In this document: positions 1 through 10,578 of the stretch, piece after piece
Layout: the number at the start of each line of letters is the position of its first letter
Numbering within the stretch: the first letter of the stretch is position 1
NCBI GenBank assembly: GCA_018136815.1
Contig: CM030931.1
Span: 6,364,273-6,428,272 of the forward strand
Source of the DNA: Isochrysis galbana
Taxonomy: Eukaryota > Haptophyta > Isochrysidales > Isochrysidaceae
Length of the DNA stretch: 64,000 nucleotides
Reading direction: 5' to 3'
Translations under genes and position numbers: made by a program
Notes under the pieces: model-generated
What the model was told of the DNA's origin: nothing
Seen by the model: only the letters and a program-made list of their open reading frames with translations
Database searches by the model: none

Positions 1-1365
1 CGCTCTTGTCTAAAAGTCTGGGCCGATCACCAAGCCACCATCTCGAAGGCGTTGTCATGTCCCTTCTGCCGTTGCAATTGGGGTGAACCGGCCCCTGTCT
101 CTCGTTTACGCGGCAGCAGGGGCGTGTCTACCTCTTCCTCTGAGAGGGGGGGCGCGCACAGCGCAAGCGGCGAAGGGCGTAGCCGAAGCGTCGCCGCGAG
201 ACCAACTCGTTGGGTTGATGCGCGCTGCCGAAGCTGTCGGACTTGCCCAATATACGGCAAGCTTTTCCGGTGTCTCATTTGCCCCGATCGCTCGGGTGAG
301 AGGATAGAGCTGTGTTCTGATTGCTTTGGCTCCGGGATGCATTCACATCATCCTTTCGCTTGTAAGTCCAAGCACAGCCGGCCATGGGTCGCAGCCCCAG
401 AGCGGGCTTCAATACCCTCGCACGTGCAGCACCCTCACATCCACCAGTCAAGTGCACACCGGCGCGATCACAGCAGCGTTGCTGGTGGTGACAATTCCGT
501 GATGCGGGCGCTGCAGGAACTGCAGCACCGCGAAATCGGCCCCGATGATTATGAGCTTCTCCTGGCCCTTCATCAAATATCGGCGCCGGAAGCGGGTTCA
601 TCCTCGCGTCGTCCCCATCCCCAACGGCACATGAGCTCGAATGCGATGCGACTGATGCCAGCTACTCCATCATCGTTGCCTGAAGATGTAGCCGTAGATT
701 CCTTGCTTGCAGCTCTGAACGAGCGAGTCGAGAGGGAGAGGGAGGAAAGGCTGGCATCGCAGGGAGGCGTTGGGCCTCGTCTGCGGCTGGGCAGACCAGC
801 TGTTGCCTTTGGCTCATCGGCTGCTTCTCGGCCGGACCACTTCTCGTCGGTCGAAAACAATGGTACTGGGTCGGGGCATCTTTCCTTGGACTTCGGGTTA
901 GTTGGTCTCTCCCTTAATGGGGCAACCTCTGAGGACCAATCAGACGCTGGATCGACGATCTCGCGCCGAACTTCTGCAATGGACCCACGCGGAGCGCCGA
1001 CGTCAGAAGCGAGCATGCGACGGCATCGGTCAAGTGCTTCAGGGGGGCGTTTAACGGGCGGCACGACGTCAACTCCCAATGTTGACCCATGTGGCTTACA
1101 ACTACAACCTACCACCACACCCATAAGCAGGGTGTCGTCGGAATGCACCGGAGTTAATCCGTCCACTCCAGCATCTGACCGCGTCGTTCGGCTTCCCGCT
1201 GGAACTGCACAGCCATCATTGAATCGCGCCTCTCGTCGACCTGGGGGTGGACACAGAGCGTTCGTGCACACTGGTGCTATTGGGGCAGATTTTGCTCCAT
1301 CTCTCGGACATGGCTTGGTCGGACTTTCATGCACCTGCAGCGCGCAGCGTCCTCGTGAAGATTGA
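1..1365 (+). CDS. RING/ZZ zinc-finger protein, probable E3 ubiquitin ligase (5' partial)
   Basis: The frame is open from base 1, so the gene enters from the left. The first residues look like the second half of a RING finger: a Cys and a His are followed by CPFCRCNW. Around residues 75-125 there is a ZZ-type finger with CRSC, CLIC and LCSDCF pairs and a closing H-H pair (HSHH). A short motif, DDYELLLALH, follows; similar motifs follow the ZZ finger in ZSWIM2-like RING-ZZ-RING ligases, but I see no second RING here. The remaining ~280 residues are low-complexity and Ser/Pro/Arg-rich, and the frame closes with TGA at 1363-1365. A ubiquitin-ligase role is inferred from the RING-ZZ pairing. The C-terminal tail could contain an unrecognised intron. 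Confidence 0.55.
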   Translation, partial: RSCLKVWADHQATISKALSCPFCRCNWGEPAPVSRLRGSRGVSTSSSERGGAHSASGEGRSRSVAARPTRWVDARCRSCRTCPIYGKLFRCLICPDRSGERIELCSDCFGSGMHSHHPFACKSKHSRPWVAAPERASIPSHVQHPHIHQSSAHRRDHSSVAGGDNSVMRALQELQHREIGPDDYELLLALHQISAPEAGSSSRRPHPQRHMSSNAMRLMPATPSSLPEDVAVDSLLAALNERVEREREERLASQGGVGPRLRLGRPAVAFGSSAASRPDHFSSVENNGTGSGHLSLDFGLVGLSLNGATSEDQSDAGSTISRRTSAMDPRGAPTSEASMRRHRSSASGGRLTGGTTSTPNVDPCGLQLQPTTTPISRVSSECTGVNPSTPASDRVVRLPAGTAQPSLNRASRRPGGGHRAFVHTGAIGADFAPSLGHGLVGLSCTCSAQRPRED

Positions 1366-1800
1366 AGACGATCCATTTTCAAAGCACATTGCGATGCTCC
1401 CGACGCCAGATTGACTTGCGTAGGCCTGCTCCCATGCTTGACGCCGTGGCGCGGGTTCAATAGTCGACGGAAGTCATCGTATTCGAGGACCTGCAATTGC
1501 TATGGTGTTGTGGTATTGCGACATCAAATGATTTATCTAAGACTAACATCAATTGCTTACTGGCCACAATCGGCGAACAACTTATAGGGCGGTCAAACAG
1601 TGTTTTTTCATTAGGGGTGAAAAAATGACCATCTCAGAATTGAGGAAATTTGAGGATTTTTTTCGGGAGAAAGTTCCCAATACACCCAACTAGCACATAT
1701 CCGGGGCCTATTAGGACCCGGACCCCCCCCTTGGGCCCCCACAACAAAACGTAATCGAAAACTGACAAAAGACGCTAAAATCGCAAAAGCTTGAAAAGCT

Positions 1801-2156
1801 CAACTTCGAACCGATGCCGGGCGCGCTGCGTGCCCGTTTTCGACGATCCATCCGGATGGGGGACCCCACCAGATACCAAATACGCATAGCCCACCCGGAT
1901 GGTCACGCCAATCGGGCAGGCCGCGCGCCGAACCCTCGTCGAAATCACCCATCCGCCGAGCCCATTGAACGTTGAGCCGTCGCCGAGGGAGGCCCGGAGA
2001 GCCCAACTTCGAACCGATGCCGGGCGCGCTGCGTGCCCGTTTTCGACGATCCATCCGGATGGGGGACCCCACCAGATACCAAATACGCATAGCCCACCCG
2101 GATGGTCACGCCAATCGGGCAGGCCGCGCGCCGAACCCTCGTCGAAATCACCCATC
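1801..2156. repeat. direct repeat, two ~150-bp copies with 203-bp period
   Basis: About 150 bp starting CAACTTCGAACCGATGCC at 1801 recurs almost unchanged from 2004, with about 50 bp of unique sequence between the copies. The repeat contains its own small inverted motif around ATCCATCCGGATGG. Open frames over it on both strands are by-products. The flanking stretches 1366-1800 and 2157-2285 show no gene. Confidence 0.85.
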
Positions 2157-2285
2157 CCGCGACCGCCAAATCTTTACGGGTAGAGCGTGAGCGCGCGTGA
2201 CGGAGGGGGGGGGAGGGGGGGAGAATCGCACCATTTCCTGGCTAAGATTTTCGTGGCGGCAGGTGGCCCCCCCTGAAGGTTTTTA

Positions 2286-2789
2286 TTGGGCCTCGCGCCA
2301 CGGTCAAAAAATGCAGCCCAACCCTTACTATTAGTTAAAAAGCCCCACATCCACGAGCGGATCAGCCCGCAACAACTACCCGACGAACTATACACCCCGC
2401 TGAAGTGGGGACGAGCGTACGATGGCCCGGCGGAAATGGCGTATCCGATACCTCAAGAATACACGCTAAAAGGCGCGCACACAACGCTGGAGGATGTAAA
2501 TGTCAGGGGCTTGACTAAAGCGTTCCTCGCTTCGAGGAAAACCAAAACACAAAAATCCACACTAAGATGGGAAAAAAGGTTACCGGTCCTCTCGGGAAAG
2601 TGGAAACAAGTATCGCAATTATACAAATATAACTTTTTGACGCCTAGAGACTCTTATTTGCATTTCAAACATGTCCTACATAGGAGGATAGCTATGCTCG
2701 CGCACGGCGCCTCGCGCGGGGGGACCGAGGCACATCGCGCCCTGCGCATCCACGGCCTGTGCATAGGTGATTGCGGACATTTCTCTTAA
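2286..2789 (+). pseudogene. possible LINE (non-LTR) reverse-transcriptase C-terminal remnant
   Basis: An open frame of about 167 codons has a mid-part unlike the surrounding low-complexity shadows. Near its C-terminus it carries the segment LTPRDSYLHFKHVLHRR, preceded by a Trp and aromatic residues. That layout resembles the region just before the zinc-binding end of some L1-like reverse transcriptases. No catalytic reverse-transcriptase motif lies in the window beside it, so it would be a short fragment. The last ~35 codons run into the local duplicated repeat and are probably not coding. An unknown host exon is possible; a profile search would decide. Confidence 0.3.
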
Positions 2790-2950
2790 ACTGCGAGTTT
2801 ACGTAATTGTCAACCTCAGAGAAAACAATCTACTGTGCTCACGCATGGCGCCCCGCGCGGGGAAGGACCGAGGCACATCGCGCCCTGCGCATCCACGGCG
2901 TGCCGTATGCAAACGCGCGGCGCCCCGCGCGGACATCGCGATTGCAAGTC
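2695..2950. repeat. duplicated ~70-bp GC-rich segment
   Basis: The segment with GGCACATCGCGCCCTGCG at about 2729 recurs at about 2871 with the same flanks (CTCACGCATGGCGCC type upstream, ATCCACGGC downstream). A third partial piece (GCGCGGCGCCCCGCGCGG) follows at about 2916. The block up to 3075 has no gene. Confidence 0.7.
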
Positions 2951-3075
2951 ACCACACCCTTCCCCTCAAACTCTCCATTCAACGTTTACAGCGGACGTGA
3001 TTGCTCCACGCGCCCTGATATCCATCGTAGTGTTGCCATGTCACGGGTAAAAAACTGTTCGCACATACCCTAAAT

Positions 3076-4391
3076 TTAAAACAATAATATTTTTATAACC
3101 GTGGACATTTGATCTCTCAATTCGACTGATGTCCCACAATTGACGGAACGACACCTAGGTATATCATAGCCACGCCCGCTCACTTTCCTCTCTCTTCTCC
3201 GGCCTTGCGCCTTCTCCCCTCGTGCTCTACTTAGGGGCTCGGTCAAAAACAATTGTTGTAGTTTTAGCGATGAAGCACGCGCTGACGGCTCCCCTCTCCC
3301 ATAAGCCTCCCGCAGGCCCCGCAGGCGCCACGACGACCCAACGGGGCAGGCCCAAGCCGCCGGAGCCGAAGCGCTCGCAGACAGCTGCTCCCGCCGATCG
3401 CGACGTCGACATGCCTCCACCTCCACCTCCCTAGGGCAAGGAACAGGCAAAGTCCTGGTCCCATTAGAACCTAGACCAGCAGGGCTTGAGTCAGGCTCAG
3501 GCTCTGCCGTCCACCTCCCACGCCTTGTCACCCACTCAAGGACTCGCCACGCGAGAGGCGAGAATATTACAGGATTTTTTTTCACCCTTCGTCGTCCTTG
3601 CGGCGCGTCGCCATGCGCGCGCCCTGGCCTGCTGCTCCCAGAGGTCCTCTGAGGGCTCCTAGAGGGCCAGCAAGGGCGCAGCTCAGGGGGCAGTGGCAGT
3701 GGAGGCCGGGGCTCAGCCCCTGGCCCACCCTGCCTCTGCCCACGCTCGCCTCACTGGCCATGGGAGCCGCCCAAAGGCCCCTGTACGCCTGGCGACTAGG
3801 GACGGGGGGGGGGGGGGGGGGGGGAGTCAGCTTGAGGGCAGGCCCAGCGCGGGCGTGGGAGAGGAGCTCGCGGCCCGCGTCCACTACTAGGGGTTTGTTT
3901 GGGCCCCAGAATGATGAGTGCCCAGCCCCTGCCAGAAGGCAGAAGGCAGGGGTGGCAGGGGCTGAGTGAGGTGCTGAGGTTGATTGTACGCCCCCCCCCC
4001 CCCCCCGGGGGGGGGGGGCACGGGGCCCCCATTGACCCCCACTTATATTAGAAGGTTGACAAGGTGCCTCCCCTATGTGAACTAAGTATAAACTTAGTTG
4101 AGGGAGTAGGGAGGCTAACACGAGCGATACTTCCTCGCGCCGCACACGTAGCACGTAGCGGGTATTTTTCAAGATTTTTTTTCTTAGAACCTGTGTACGC
4201 TAGTCTCGACGAGTGTTGTGGAAGGCCGACTCTCCACTATGGCCGGCTTTTCGCCCAGGCAATAGAAACGCTCAATAGCACAGTTGCACACTTGTACCCT
4301 AGCGTCTAGCGTAGTATTAGTATTCGGCGCGAGTTGCTGCCACAATGTTTTGTTGTTTGCGGGATGTACTTCGACTGCGGCGAAAGCCTCA
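3076..4391. other. gene-free block of retroposon ends and G/C tracts
   Basis: No gene is supported here. The block holds a retroposon tail, GCGAGAATATT plus a T-run, ending near 3580. It holds a stretch at 3600-3830 that matches the C-rich body of the family-A elements at 7555-7740 and 8700-8880. A family-A hairpin head (AACTAAGTATAAACTTAGTT) lies at 4080-4099, and a further T-tail ends at 4185. A perfect C16G12 run spans 3991-4018. Frames called over it are driven by repeat composition. Confidence 0.6.
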
Positions 4392-5432
4392 TCAACCAGC
4401 CAGAAAGATGTCCAGTTCCACCCATGGAACTTCTGCAACACCCTTCAGACGCACCCAATGGCCGCACTCGGCATCCACTTCGATGCGAGCGCCCTCGACA
4501 AGAGCATCGACGCCCTTCCCCTCTCCCAGCCCACCGGGTGCCCTGTAGCCAAGACAGTTGTCCGCACGTGTCACCTGCCAGACTGTAGACGACGGCAACC
4601 TTTTCTCAGCTACGCGTATTGTCGATTGAGCGCTGCTGACGTCTTGTAACCAGCCCGCTGATGCTGCTGCCGTGCCATAGCTGAGAAGCGATTCATAGTC
4701 CGAAGCAAGCTGAACCCATCCATCACACTTTGCTTGTACGAGCACACGAGCCCCCGATTCCAGCGGCTCGCCCAGTTTGCGCGAGGTCTCGTCAGGCAGT
4801 TCATGAGCGAAGAGGAGCTGCGCAGTGACCTCATATGTGACAGGCGCCATGAAGCGCACCAAGTCTGTTCGAGCTGCAAGTGCAGCTGCAATCGCTACTG
4901 GAGTCTGCAAGAGCGAGGAGTGAAATATTTAATGCGGTGCGAAGCGTTCAGTGCGTGAAAGACATCGCGAACTGAAGTACACCGCACGATAAAATCTAGG
5001 ATTGGCGCGCACCAGCTGTGGAGGAAGGGGGCGCAGTAGCTCTCCGAGCCCGACAGACTTCCCGTCGATCAGCATCCAACATTCACCAGTGGGGCTTGTT
5101 GACGAGTCTGGCTCTGCATTGTCGGCCAGCTGGGCCCAGCCATCGATGACACGGGCGACGTCGACGACGGTACCCCGAGACAGCTGCCCCACCGCCTTGG
5201 CGGTCGTGCTCGGCGCCGCACGCACAAAGCAGACTGTGTGGACCACTTCGTACTGAGCTGGGCCACCAGGTTGCTTTGGCTGCAGCACCTCGAGCGCAGC
5301 TTGCTCGTCGCCGCCCGACTCGAAGAATGCAATCCATTGGTCTCGCGTCCAGCTGGGCACCGGCTCGGGCGGCTCAATGTCTTCCGCGAAGCACTCTGCC
5401 TGCACGTCAGCAATCTCGGCGGCGGAGAGCAT
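4392..5432 (-). CDS. triple SH3b-like repeat protein, 320 aa, two exons
   Basis: Exon 1 runs 5432-4983 and exon 2 runs 4904-4392, joined by a 78-bp GT-AG phase-0 intron (4982-4905). The ATG at 5432 opens with MLSAAEIADVQAECF. Three repeats can be seen, each following the SH3b-like plan of an aliphatic strand, a Pro-Ser region, a Gly turn, a V-x-V strand and a DGW-x-QL type strand. The first has GTVVDVARVIDGWAQLADN, the second RVLVQAKCDGWVQLASD and the third RIEVDAECGHWVRLKG. Bacterial SH3b domains bind cell walls; the role in this protist is unknown. There is no signal peptide or membrane segment, so it is probably soluble. A TACTCTAG-type motif lies 80-110 bp upstream. Confidence 0.7.
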
Positions 5433-5876
5433 CTCGCACCCCCACGCCGCCTCCACCCCTCGCCGCAGCTGCGAGAGAGAGAGCAAACAGCTGGACCACA
5501 AACGAAAGCCGCTACTCTACAGATTTATTATTGTACTCTAGGTCTGGTGGTCAGAATTTTCTTGTTGTCCTGCTAATTTAATCCTAGTGCTGTAGGGCTT
5601 TGCACCGCGCCGTCTCTGGCGGCGTAGGGAGCTCCCAGTGGGGCGCGGTGGCGAGGGACGGTAGGGGATCGGGAGCGGTCGCGGCACGCTCCATAGCTCA
5701 AAAAGTAGCAGTGGCAATGGTTTTTATATAGGTGATAGCAATAGCGATAGCGATAATAGCGAACTAATACTATAATATTATATCACAGTTACAGTTACAG
5801 TTGTCAGTTGTTTCGCATTCGCATTCGCATTCGCATGGGCCCGGGCGTGGGGGCATGAGTATGGGGGAGGGCACGC

Positions 5877-5912
<36 letters not shown>

Positions 5913-7182
5913 GTGGCCCACCCTGATGGCTGATGGGGGGAGGGAACCGCCCACCCTCCTGCGCTGCCGGCAGCAGGCAGGGAGTGCTCGCACACCAGCC
6001 GAGACGCTGAGACCCTCCCTGAGGGCGGTGACGGGCTAGGGTGTTCAGGGTGGCCCGCAGCGCGAGCCCCGGCGGCGGTGTGAGAGCGGCGCGCCGCGTC
6101 GCCATCGCCATCGCGCTACGCCATCACAAGATGCAAGATGATTAAAAGATACCTAGGGCCTAGCTAGGGGACCATTGCCATTGCCACCACTGCCACACAA
6201 GGTAGCCCAGTCAGGGGCACTCATGAAGATACCCCTGGGGCACGGTGATTCTACAACACTTACACCTGGCACTGGCACAAACCCTTACATATACATACCC
6301 CACCGCGGGTCTTTGGATAATACTCTGAGACAAACAGGAAGGCGTGCGAGGGAACAGAGACAGAGAAGGAATCAAGAATTTACGGAATCGGCGAGTATTG
6401 CCTTAGTATGAGCCGATGAAACGTCGTGAGTGTTGATGAAGGTGAGATTCCTTAGGTGCACTAAGTCGATCTAGAGTGAGCTGAGATCCCCGAGATGAAG
6501 GCGAGGTCTAGAAGTCGATGTGCAAATGACTCGGGAACCCTAAGAACTCGATGTGCATCCACTGCAGATGATTATGTAGAGAAGAGTCCAGAAGGTGGTG
6601 CACATGATGAAAGAGACTGATGACTTGATGAAAAGGAATCTGGCAGACAAAGTTACCGGTAAAGATGATTCATGATTCTATCGGTAAGGACCTATGGATT
6701 GTGTTGGCAGATGACGGCACTCTGTGATACTCACTAGGGGGGTGCGGAGGGCACCATCTGTAATGGGCAAACGAAGGCCCAAATAAGCTTCCTATATGTT
6801 CCGGTATGGGAGATCCGCAAAAAAACCCGGGGGTCTTCCGGCAAAATTTTCGAAAAATACCCGATTTCAGCGAGGCCTCTGTGACCTGAGACGGCTGACG
6901 GCCATGCGTAAATATATGTCAGACCCCCCTCCGGTATTATTTTCGGTGGTGGTGGTGGTGGCCTCCTCGGTCGGAGAAAGGGCCTCCTCCTCAGTACCAG
7001 GAACGCGAACAGGCTCCGCCTCCTCCGCCGCGCCCTTGGAGCAGGAGGAGGAACGAGTCGTGCGAGCAGCGCTTGCGCTCGGCGTCCAGTCGACAGGTGG
7101 CCGTGTCGAGAGAGTCGAACGAACCCAGCGAGCAGGAGCACGAGAGGAGAGGACGGAGGACCGTACGGATGCGCGCCGAGTC
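5433..7182. other. gene-free block with microsatellites and a 33-bp poly-C run
   Basis: No gene is supported. At 5512-5541 the motifs TACTCTAC and ACTCTAG lie upstream of the SH3b-like gene. Short arrays of CAGTTA-type and CGCATT-type hexamers occupy 5785-5836. An uninterrupted run of 33 C lies at 5878-5910. The segment 6010-6115 recurs inverted at 59430-59505. The stretch 6120-6730 is of ordinary composition with nothing recognisable. From 6790 to 7182 the block becomes GC-rich, with no convincing exon. Confidence 0.5.
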
Positions 7183-7966
7183 GCCACCATCGTGAGGAAA
7201 AAATTAAACCTTTTAATAGTCTCACCGCACACGCGGCCGTGGACCCTCTACTTTCTACTCACGTAGGAAAACTTTCTACACCCCCACTCCCCCGGCCCTT
7301 CTCCCCCCGCCATAAGGCGACTCCCCCCGTGCACTACTAGGGGGATAGGGGTGAAGGGCTTGGATATGGTCCGGTGGCCCGCGCCTCCCCCCGGTGATCA
7401 TTCCCCCCCTTCCTCCTGTGTCTCCGAGTGGGCGGCGGTCTCAGCCCCGACTTATCCTGTATACAGGTGCGGGACTTACCTATTTTCCGGTGAGCGGAGC
7501 TCTCGCTCCGCCCATCCCCTTCTCCGCGCTCTCTCTCCCCTCTCCTGCAGGCACGCGCGATGGCGCGCCTGCGGCAGGCCTGCAGCTGCTCCTGGCGACC
7601 CCTGGAGGCTCCTGGAGGCCAGCTCAGGGGGCAGAGGAGGCTGGGGCTGGGCCCTGGCCTCCCCTGCCTCTCCCTCGCTGGCGCTCCTGAGCCTCTGGGG
7701 CCCCCAATCTGCACCTGTCTGCCTGTCGACCAGGGGGGGAGGGGGGGTTGGAGCGATGGGCTGGTGACGAGGGGCCAGGATGGGCGAATGGGGCGAGCCT
7801 GTGGGGAAGGGAGTGGGTCAGTAGGGCAGTGGTTGGCAAGCCATCAAGCGTGCCAGGAGGATGGGTGGTTCCTCCCCCATGGCAGGGGAGGAGTGGAGAG
7901 AGGGGGGGGCTCGTGCCCCCTTATGGGTCAACCAAGTATAAACTTAGTTGCCACCATCGTGAGGAA
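7183..7966 (-). mobile_element. family-A SINE-like retroposon, copy 1, with 17-bp target-site duplication
   Basis: The 17-mer GCCACCATCGTGAGGAA occurs at 7183-7199 and again at 7950-7966, exactly bracketing a 750-bp insert (7200-7949). Read on the minus strand the insert begins with a hairpin, AACTAAGTTTATACTTGGTT, and ends in an AT/T-rich tail. The long duplication and the T-rich 3' end suggest target-primed reverse transcription, as in SINEs. No open frame of note or tRNA-like promoter boxes were seen. Related sequence recurs at 8243-9116, 25905-26090, 31220-31560, 55660-55815, 55968-56365 and 58785-59172. Confidence 0.8.
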
Positions 7967-8102
7967 GACGAGGGCGAGGAGAGAGCTGAAGGGTGAGCGA
8001 GGAGGGAGGAGGGAGGCAGGCAGTAGGAGCCTTCTCTCTCTGGTAGGTCGGTGAGAGGGAGAGGGGGGAGGGGGGAGGGGGGGAGGGGGGGGGGCGCGGG
8101 GG

Positions 8103-9639
8103 TTGGGAGACCAAAAGAATCAATTCCGCGAAGAATACACAGATGTGGCGGACTTTCGCAAGGCGGGTATCCCCTGCCCGATCGCGGTCAAGTATCAAAC
8201 ACTCAACGAGAAATTCAAAGAAATCCCGCGGGCATCCAATAAATAAATAAAATAATTAATGTAATATCCTAGCCAACCCCACTAGCTAATTGGACACAAC
8301 TTTTCCGTCCCGGAATCCCGCCATGCCTGACGGGCCAGGTGTCCGAGTGATACCGGGGGGAGGGGGCACTTCCCCCTCCCCTCGATATTTGTCCTCCCCC
8401 CAGTGCACGCACCGACCCCGCGCACCCCAGCACGTCCTCTCCTCGAGTCCACGCTGGGGGAAAACCCCTTTCGGGTAAAAGCAACGCAGGGGGGGGGGGC
8501 GCACTCGTGAATAGGGGCCCAGGAGCGCTAATCTCTCCTCGCCGAAGCGAGTGGCCGCGGCAAGCCACGGCCCTTCCCTCCTGGCTCTGGCGCCCCCGTC
8601 TTCTCTTACCCAAACGGGGCGAGGAGACACGTTTCTGCCGGAGGGGAGAGCTGCCGCTCCCCCCTCCCCTCCCTCTTCCCTTTTCCTCCTCTCTTCCCTG
8701 CGGCGGGGGCCCATGGCGCGCGCCTGCGGCCCCTCTTCAGGTCCCCAGGAGGCCGGCAGGGGCCAGGGAGCGCAGCTCAGGGGGCAGGTGAGGCTGGGGC
8801 ATGGCCCTGGCCCCTCCTGCCTCTCCCTCGCTGGCGCTCGAGCCCCTGCCAGTCGACTGGAGCTGGCTGGGGGGTCCTGATCAGGGGGGCCCAGGGGGAG
8901 GAGGGGCTGGTCAGAGGGATGGGCAGGCCACGACGGGCCAGGGCGGGCGAGTCAGGCGGGCCTGTGGGGAGAGGAATGGGTCAGCAGGGCTGTGTGCTCC
9001 TGGCAGGCCATCAGGCGTGCCAGGAGAGTGAGTGGTTCCTCCCCCATGGCAGGGGAGGAGTGGAGAGAGAGGGGGGCTCGTGCCCCCCCATGGGCGAACT
9101 AAGTATAAACTTAGTTGCGGGCATCCAATAAGGCATTGGCATTGGCTAGCGCGTTGAAGGACGCCTCAGCGCACCTGGTGGTGCGCAACTACAAGTTTGA
9201 GTTGAAGAGCTTCATAACGATCAGCTCGCTCGCCAAAGCGGTCGAGAACCAAGGCTTCTTTTTTCTCCAAGGCAATCAAGAGCGCACCAAGATCCTCACC
9301 AAAGAGGGGGTTCTCGTAACGCAGGGTAAGAAGGAAGTCTACCATCTGTATGTCGCCCCAAAACACGGTACGTTCGCCTCCTTCGACTTTCCGCGCAAAA
9401 TCATGCTCACCGTCAACGGGGCTCCCTTCCCCATCGAATACTCCGTCCGCAACTGCCGCGAGCTTGGCAGCAACGAGACAAAGAAGAATAAGCCAAGTAA
9501 GCATTGGCCAAGGAAAACACCAGGGACGCAGCGGGCCCGGTGCCACCGACGCATTAGACGCGAGCATGGGCAGACGCGCACGCCAAGAGAGAGAACACAT
9601 CAGGCCTGCCCGGCCCCCGCACTCCGAACCAGGCCTTAG
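8103..9639 (+). pseudogene. unrecognised ORF split by a retroposon insertion
   Basis: Two stretches of ordinary, amino-acid-rich coding character (8103-8242 and 9117 to about 9520) lie on either side of the family-A insertion at 8243-9116. They meet at its target-site duplication, so the frame was open before the insertion. The downstream part contains segments such as FELKSFITISSLAKAVEN and VYHLYVAPKHGTFASFDF, which I do not recognise. It could be part of an older mobile element or a dead host gene. The last part (from about 9580) runs into a family-D retroposon. Confidence 0.45.
8228..9131 (-). mobile_element. family-A SINE-like retroposon, copy 2, with 15-bp target-site duplication
   Basis: GCGGGCATCCAATAA is present at 8228-8242 and 9117-9131 and brackets an 874-bp insert (8243-9116). 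As in copy 1, the minus-strand 5' end is the perfect hairpin AACTAAGTTTATACTTAGTT, and the other end is AT-rich (ATAAATAAAATAATTAAT on the plus strand). The 8700-9116 part is closely related to 7555-7949. The 8243-8700 part differs from copy 1, so the family is modular or the copies are chimeric. Confidence 0.8.
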
Positions 9640-9797
9640 GTAGCGCACCAGGGCCGGACCCCGGAAACCGAAGAAAAAGGAAAGAAGGGGGGCAGGGGAA
9701 GAGGTGGGGAAAGGGAAATTGAGGGCGGTGTAGGCCGAGAAGGGGGATCCCGTCAATGTAGTAGGTGTGTAGCCCAGAAACTTCAGATGTTTTTTTT
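9580..9797 (+). mobile_element. family-D SINE-like retroposon, 5'-truncated copy
   Basis: From about 9600 the sequence closely parallels 16945-17144, including CCGGACCCCGGAAACCGAAG and a tail of CTTCAGATG plus a T-run. This copy lacks the first ~165 bp of the fuller copy at 16775. 5' truncation is typical of target-primed retroposition. A weak flank match (ATGGGCAG followed by GCGC) near 9565 and 9798 may be a decayed duplication. Confidence 0.6.
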
Positions 9798-10123
9798 ATG
9801 GGCAGGTGCGCTGAGGGTTGTCGTGTTAGTACCGGGCTAGTGAGAGTAGTGGTACTAATAGTACGTACTAATGCTCAGCTATATTATTATTGTTGTTGTT
9901 ATCTCGGGGTCCCAGGAGGGGGGGGGGGAGGAGAAAAACCGATCGGCCGAGGTTTCGGTTTCAGTCTCTCATCTTGGAACACGATTGCCGAGTGGCCGAG
10001 TGGCGGATGGCACTCCGATTGGGCTACACAAGCGCCCTGAACAAATCGGGGGAACCATACAATATGTTGCCCTCGCATCGTCTGAGTACATTTCGATACC
10101 TTCGCTTATGTTACACTTCACGA

Positions 10124-10257
10124 CTGCACCACAACACACAGAAAGGCTTGCATTTGCACACTGCACCACAATACACACACAGGCTTGCACTTGCACACTG
10201 CACCACAACACATAGGGGCTTGCATACTGCCACCTCAACAAACAGGCTTGCACACGG
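10124..10257. repeat. 37-bp tandem repeat, about 3.5 copies
   Basis: Units beginning CTGCACCAC start at 10124, 10161 and 10198. A shorter fourth unit starts at 10227. Each contains GGCTTGCA and a CA-rich part. The array lies 3' of the TKL kinase stop codon (10579) in otherwise gene-free sequence from 9798 to 10578. Confidence 0.8.
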
Positions 10258-10578
10258 CAAAACGACACAATGAAGAGGATTGAAACGACAAGCTCCTCAC
10301 TAAGCGCCACCAATCGGAGGCGGTCGGGGGCTGGATCAATCTTGGCGGCATTATACCGGAGCAAGTGGCTGGTATTTTCGCCATCTGCGGGCGCACTAGG
10401 GCTGTCTTGTTCCGCCTCTTGATTTCCACAAAATGATGGAATAAAGGCGATGACATGAGCGCCCCAGCGTCCATTCTCATCTTTGCAACTCCATGTGCTA
10501 TATTCAAGCCGGGAACGCTGATGGGCAATGGGCATGCCTCTATCACTCAATGCGTAGCACCGCTCGGCAACCTCTGCA

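Noticed and set aside
52-600. full ZSWIM2 orthologue
   Set aside because: RING and ZZ features fit, but the SWIM domain would be outside the window and the second RING is not seen.
573-1496. 307-codon minus-strand ORF
   Set aside because: Antisense of the RING/ZZ gene, with no domain.
7200-9116. Helitron or MITE explanation for the hairpin ends
   Set aside because: Helitrons make no target-site duplication and MITEs have terminal inverted repeats with short duplications. Here the duplications are 15-17 bp and only one end has a hairpin.
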